From: Verrucomicrobiota bacterium
GTDB lineage: Bacteria > Verrucomicrobiota > Verrucomicrobiia > Limisphaerales > JAHDYP01
Assembly (NCBI GenBank): GCA_023383055.1
Contig: JAHDYP010000005.1
Span: forward strand, 46,395 to 88,930
Length of the DNA: 42,536 nucleotides
Direction of reading: 5' to 3'
Every line of letters begins with the position of its first letter. The stretch's first letter is position 1. The position numbers were made by a program, and so were the translations under genes. This document shows positions 38,787-42,536 of this stretch, piece after piece. Under the pieces are notes generated by a model. It made no database searches and was not told the DNA's origin. It worked only from the letters and a program-made list of their open reading frames with translations.

Positions 38787-41700
38787 TCAATACCCAATCC
38801 CAAAGAGGAATCCAAGCGGCACTGCCGAATCCAAGGGAAAGTTCTTGTAGGGAGTGTTTTTCCTCCACCAATCTCGCTGCTGATTCTGCGCTGTGGTGGA
38901 CTGAAGAGCGAAAGCGGGAACGGCGACCGTGCTGTAGGCAATCGAACCTCCAAGGACGGTCCCCCATACACCAATCGTACCGGGGGTCGAAGCCAACTGA
39001 ACGGCAACTTCATGCTTGAGGCCCATCCACGAAGCACCCTTTTTCCCCACTTTTCTGATCTGATCCAACTGGCCACCGATGGATGCCCCCATATGCAACA
39101 GCTCATGCACTGCCGTGGCCCTTCCGGAGGACATTGCTCCGAAATCGAACACCCGGTCGGGGTTGGCCTGCATCCAGTACTTGCCGATGGCACTCAGCTC
39201 CGAATGGTCCCAGAACGCCGCAGCCACATTCCCCCACTTTCTGCTCCCCTGGGCAAACAGGGTGTGGTTCTCGAGTTGCGAAACGATCAACTCGGGATCG
39301 ACCACCGATTTGGTCAGACCCCACCTCTCCGCCCGAACGTTGTACCGTTCCACCGCCTTCATGAACGCAGGAGAGCGCACAATCTCGATATACTTATCGC
39401 GCAATGCCATATCCAAGCTCGCGGGATGAGGCTTCACCACATTGATCAGGCCGCTTTCCATCGATGAACGATTAACAATTCGCTCCAAAACCGAAACGAT
39501 TGCCGCCCTTTTGCCAGGATCCCGGGCGGCACGGTTGGCGGCATTGACGGCAAAACCCCCGTATATGTTCTTAGCCGTACTAGCGGCAAATTTCAGCTCC
39601 TCCTCCGTACTGACCGCCCTTGCCCCAAGCCGGACGACGTCGTCGAACAATGCTTCCCCCATCAAACCGCTCGGATCACGCACCCCGACGGGGTTGTTCC
39701 GCATCCCCGCGTAGTGATTCACGCTGTCCTCGTACCCGAGCGGATCAGGCTCGAGGAACATGCCCGACGCCGGATCATAAAACCGTGCCCGCAGGTAAAC
39801 CAAACCGGTTTCAACATCGAAATACTGTCCCTGAAACATGAATGGCGAACCCACCGAACTGCGGGCCAGCCGCACCGGACCGGTCTGCCGGTCGGGTTGA
39901 ATCGAGTAATACGTCGTGCCCGGCGGTCCGCCGACCTCGAGCGAGATCGTCTGTCCCGCATTGGGGTTGCCCCAGTCGTCCACGACCGATCCGGCGTTGA
40001 CAATCAGCCCGACCGAACCGCTCAAAGGTGTCGCCGGGGTGAACTGCATCACGGAGTAGGGAGGGTATCCGGGAACTGCGGCCAGCCACGTTATCGAGCC
40101 GTTGACCGTCTCATCACCTGCGGTCACGGCGATCGCCGCGGAGGGCGCGGGAGGGTAGGCCACAATCCCCGACCCGGACCCAGGATCGTCGATCGCGCTG
40201 AAGACGGATTCTGACATGACGACCAGCAGCGTGCCGTTCTCGCCCGCGATCACCCGGCGCGGCACCGGCGCCTCACTGTCGCGCCGCTCAATCATCGGCT
40301 GACCGAACGGATCGTACCAGACACGCTCCACCACCAACCCGTTCATGTCCGCCACCGCAATCACCGACTCATTCGCCTCCTTGAGATAGTAATAACGCCG
40401 CAATTGGCGCGCTGCCGGATCCCAGAGGTCCGCTGCTTCGGGGGCATCCGATCCGGCATAATAATAACGTGCGATCAATCGCGGCGCGCCGGCACTCCGA
40501 TCGTACTCCTCAAGCAAACGCGCCCTGTCGTCATAAACAAAATGCCGATGGTCGACTACCGTCCCTCCCTCGGTCACCTTCTTGGCATAGCGCAGCCCGC
40601 TCGGTTGGAAGAAATTCTCCTGAATCGTCCCGTCGTCCATCGTGATCCGGACCAGGTTCCCGTAGCCGTTATGAACCAGACTGGCCCCCACCGGCAGGCT
40701 GCCGGTGCCGCCGGCAGGTCTTGTCTGAAGTCGCACTCGTCGAACGTGGCCCAGGGAATCGGCCTGTCCGCGGTCGAATCCATCCACCCGATTCGGCTGC
40801 AAGAACCCATCGTGCGCGGACCACTGCGATGCGAAGGCCGGCAGCTCAATTCCCAAGTTGGTGGTGCCGCTTGAAACCAGAAGATCCAGCCCATCCTGGT
40901 CGTAGCCGTAACCGCGCTCATACAGTGGAACCGTGTACTGCCCGTCCACCGTCGGGATCATTCCCATCCGCGCAATCGACAAACGTTCACCCAGATCATA
41001 GAAGAAATTGTCCGCCCTCCCAGCCCGGTGCAGAAACTGCCTGGTCAACAGATTGTTCGCCGCGTCATATTCATAGCGCAGGTGCACCGCCACTTCCCCC
41101 GAAGCCGACCGGACCACGCGACTGGCGGTCAGCCGCCCTCGGGTATCGTACTGATTCGCCACGCCCAACGTTGCCCCCAGCCGTACCGTGCGCGGCTGAA
41201 GGTTTCCCTGCCAGGCACTGGCGGAGATGATATTCCCGTTGACGTCGGAAACGCCGGTCAACCGTCCGCTGGAGTCGCGCTCCTCGATAACGTGCGGTCC
41301 GGAGGGGTAGGCAATCGACTTCCGGGTCGCGTCATCATAGTACTCATAGTGGACTGCGTATTCCCGTCCGTCTTCCTCGAAACTCGCCTGCAATAGCGGC
41401 CCCGCCTTGTCGTAATCGAACGTGGCGGTGTTCATCCCACCGCTGTCCTGTCGGTAAGTCTCCACCCGCGCCCGATTCAGCGCATCATAGGTGGCCTGGC
41501 TTTCGTAAGTCGTTCCCTCGTGGGTCACGGTTTCGTCGATCACCCTCCCCTGCAAATCATAACGCATCGTCTTGGTGCCGCCGGGCGTGGTGATCGTTTG
41601 AGGCAAGTTGCGTGGGGTGAAGTCGCCGAAAACGAGTTTGGCTCCATTCCGCAATGCCACCTCCTTGAGACGGTAGTCCGCATCGAAGGTGTAATGAAAT

Positions 41701-42536
41701 CCAGCCGATGGATCCCCCGCGTATCGAGGGTTCCGGGCCGCATCGTATTCGTGCCGAACTTCCATCCCATCCGCTCGCCGGCGCACCGCCGGTTCGCCTA
41801 GACTGGTTTGTTCAAAGGTCGTTCCGTGTCCCAGCGCATTCGTCAATCCCAGGAGACTGCCATCGGCCCGCGAGCGCATGGTGAACACGGTGCCGAGATT
41901 GTCCCAGGTAGCCAGGGCATGATCCAAATCGTCATAATCGGTGAACGTGCTGTAAGTGGCGCCCTCCTCGCCTAAATCGACACGCCTAACCCGGCCGCTG
42001 GCATCCGGGTGAATCACCTTGTTCAACACACTGTCCTGGTAGCCGGTGTCAAACCCCGCGGCATTCCAGGTCCGTCGCGTGGTCACTCTCGGCCGCGTAA
42101 CGTCTAACGATCCCGGCGCATAAACATACTCGAGCGAAGGCTGAATGGTGTTGCCCAGCATGTTCATTCGCCGCGGACGGCCCGCTTCATCGATTGAATC
42201 GTAGATCCATTCGCGGACGATGCCGAAGCGCTCGTCCGAGATCACATGCGATTTTGGCTGTCCTCCCGTGAAATAGGTGAACGTCTCGCGATCCTCCTGC
42301 GTCCCCGTCTTGCGGGTGACCGAGATGGGCCGGTCCAGACCATCGTACTCGGTGCTGGCTACCACATCGCCGCCGTGCCGAACTTCCACCACGTTGTTGT
42401 TGAGATCATGCGCGAATTCCTGGACATAACTGCCCACCTCGACGCGAGTGATGTTTCCGCGCGCATCATAGGTGTTCTTCTGCACCGTACCGCCGGGGAA
42501 ATGCACCTCCTTCACCCTGGAAATGGAGTCGGGAAC
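38787..42536 (-). CDS. RHS/YD-repeat protein with HExxH-containing C-terminal tip (5' end outside window)
   Basis: The frame is open to the right edge, so the N-terminus is missing; numbering below starts at the GTG at 42515 (1242 residues). YD repeats run through the first ~850 residues (YDARGNIT, YDGLDRPI, YDKAG, YDTRGRL, YDQDGLD). WYDPFGQP is followed by a ~130-residue Ig-like insertion, then the RHS core FQGQYFDVETGLVYLRARFY and GYEDSVNHYAGMRNNPVGVR (about 893-950), ending DPSGL. The ~290-residue tip is unlike the core and contains AVHELLHMG (H1137, E1138, H1141), a zinc-metallopeptidase-like motif, and a hydrophobic stretch near the C-terminus. In RHS proteins the tip is usually a polymorphic toxin. 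Its stop TGA is immediately followed by the ATG of the giant gene. Confidence 0.88.
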   Translation of the reverse strand, partial: VPDSISRVKEVHFPGGTVQKNTYDARGNITRVEVGSYVQEFAHDLNNNVVEVRHGGDVVASTEYDGLDRPISVTRKTGTQEDRETFTYFTGGQPKSHVISDERFGIVREWIYDSIDEAGRPRRMNMLGNTIQPSLEYVYAPGSLDVTRPRVTTRRTWNAAGFDTGYQDSVLNKVIHPDASGRVRRVDLGEEGATYSTFTDYDDLDHALATWDNLGTVFTMRSRADGSLLGLTNALGHGTTFEQTSLGEPAVRRRADGMEVRHEYDAARNPRYAGDPSAGFHYTFDADYRLKEVALRNGAKLVFGDFTPRNLPQTITTPGGTKTMRYDLQGRVIDETVTHEGTTYESQATYDALNRARVETYRQDSGGMNTATFDYDKAGPLLQASFEEDGREYAVHYEYYDDATRKSIAYPSGPHVIEERDSSGRLTGVSDVNGNIISASAWQGNLQPRTVRLGATLGVANQYDTRGRLTASRVVRSASGEVAVHLRYEYDAANNLLTRQFLHRAGRADNFFYDLGERLSIARMGMIPTVDGQYTVPLYERGYGYDQDGLDLLVSSGTTNLGIELPAFASQWSAHDGFLQPNRVDGFDRGQADSLGHVRRVRLQTRPAGGTGSLPVGASLVHNGYGNLVRITMDDGTIQENFFQPSGLRYAKKVTEGGTVVDHRHFVYDDRARLLEEYDRSAGAPRLIARYYYAGSDAPEAADLWDPAARQLRRYYYLKEANESVIAVADMNGLVVERVWYDPFGQPMIERRDSEAPVPRRVIAGENGTLLVVMSESVFSAIDDPGSGSGIVAYPPAPSAAIAVTAGDETVNGSITWLAAVPGYPPYSVMQFTPATPLSGSVGLIVNAGSVVDDWGNPNAGQTISLEVGGPPGTTYYSIQPDRQTGPVRLARSSVGSPFMFQGQYFDVETGLVYLRARFYDPASGMFLEPDPLGYEDSVNHYAGMRNNPVGVRDPSGLMGEALFDDVVRLGARAVSTEEELKFAASTAKNIYGGFAVNAANRAARDPGKRAAIVSVLERIVNRSSMESGLINVVKPHPASLDMALRDKYIEIVRSPAFMKAVERYNVRAERWGLTKSVVDPELIVSQLENHTLFAQGSRKWGNVAAAFWDHSELSAIGKYWMQANPDRVFDFGAMSSGRATAVHELLHMGASIGGQLDQIRKVGKKGASWMGLKHEVAVQLASTPGTIGVWGTVLGGSIAYSTVAVPAFALQSTTAQNQQRDWWRKNTPYKNFPLDSAVPLGFLFGIGY

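Overview
This GC-rich window most likely comes from a member of the Verrucomicrobiota, probably a Limisphaerales/Pedosphaerales-type lineage. That placement is an inference. It rests on a very large exported protein built from carboxypeptidase-regulatory and Ig-like modules next to an RHS protein, a GH78 enzyme beside the housekeeping sigma factor, an unusual NuoM variant, and short repeats inserted in frame inside genes. Shine-Dalgarno motifs are mostly weak or absent. Several TTGAC-N16/17-TANNNT promoter candidates can be read.

Layout. (1) 1-3979, minus strand: the N-terminal 630 residues of an exported GH78 alpha-L-rhamnosidase-like enzyme that runs off the left edge, with rpoD upstream of it. 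(2) 4230-17905, plus strand: a respiratory complex I operon, nuoBCDEFGHIJKLMN. nuoA is absent, nuoJ carries a one-base frameshift, NuoM lacks the usual channel lysine, and a tRNA-Gln(CUG) lies antisense between nuoE and nuoF, overlapping the end of nuoE. (3) 17842-23998, minus strand: a partly eroded RNA-repair island. In transcription order it holds an AAA/DUF234 ATPase, a Hen1 remnant, a nucleotidyltransferase, an Rnl2-type RNA ligase, a truncated cREC-like receiver domain, an ADP-ribosylglycohydrolase fragment, an HD + polynucleotide kinase fusion, and a second, truncated nucleotidyltransferase. (4) 24096-42536, minus strand: a 4896-residue secreted multidomain protein, preceded without any gap by an RHS/YD-repeat protein whose C-terminal tip carries an HExxH motif and which runs off the right edge.

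How the genes work together. The nuo genes encode a proton-pumping NADH:quinone oxidoreductase, complete apart from NuoA and, if the sequence is correct, NuoJ. The RNA-repair genes look like one operon: a promoter sits almost at the ATPase start codon, and several neighbouring genes overlap or lie within 3 nt. The surviving genes could heal (kinase, HD domain) and seal (ligase) broken RNA, with nucleotidyltransferases of unknown substrate. The Hen1, cREC and ADP-ribosylglycohydrolase parts are truncated, so the locus looks like a damage-response cassette that is losing parts. The RHS protein and the giant exported protein are probably co-expressed and act at the cell surface, perhaps in contact-dependent interactions; no immunity gene can be identified. 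The most unusual signals are the eroding RNA-repair island with its in-frame repeat insertions, the antisense tRNA inside the nuo operon, the NuoM variant, and the directly abutting RHS/giant-protein pair.
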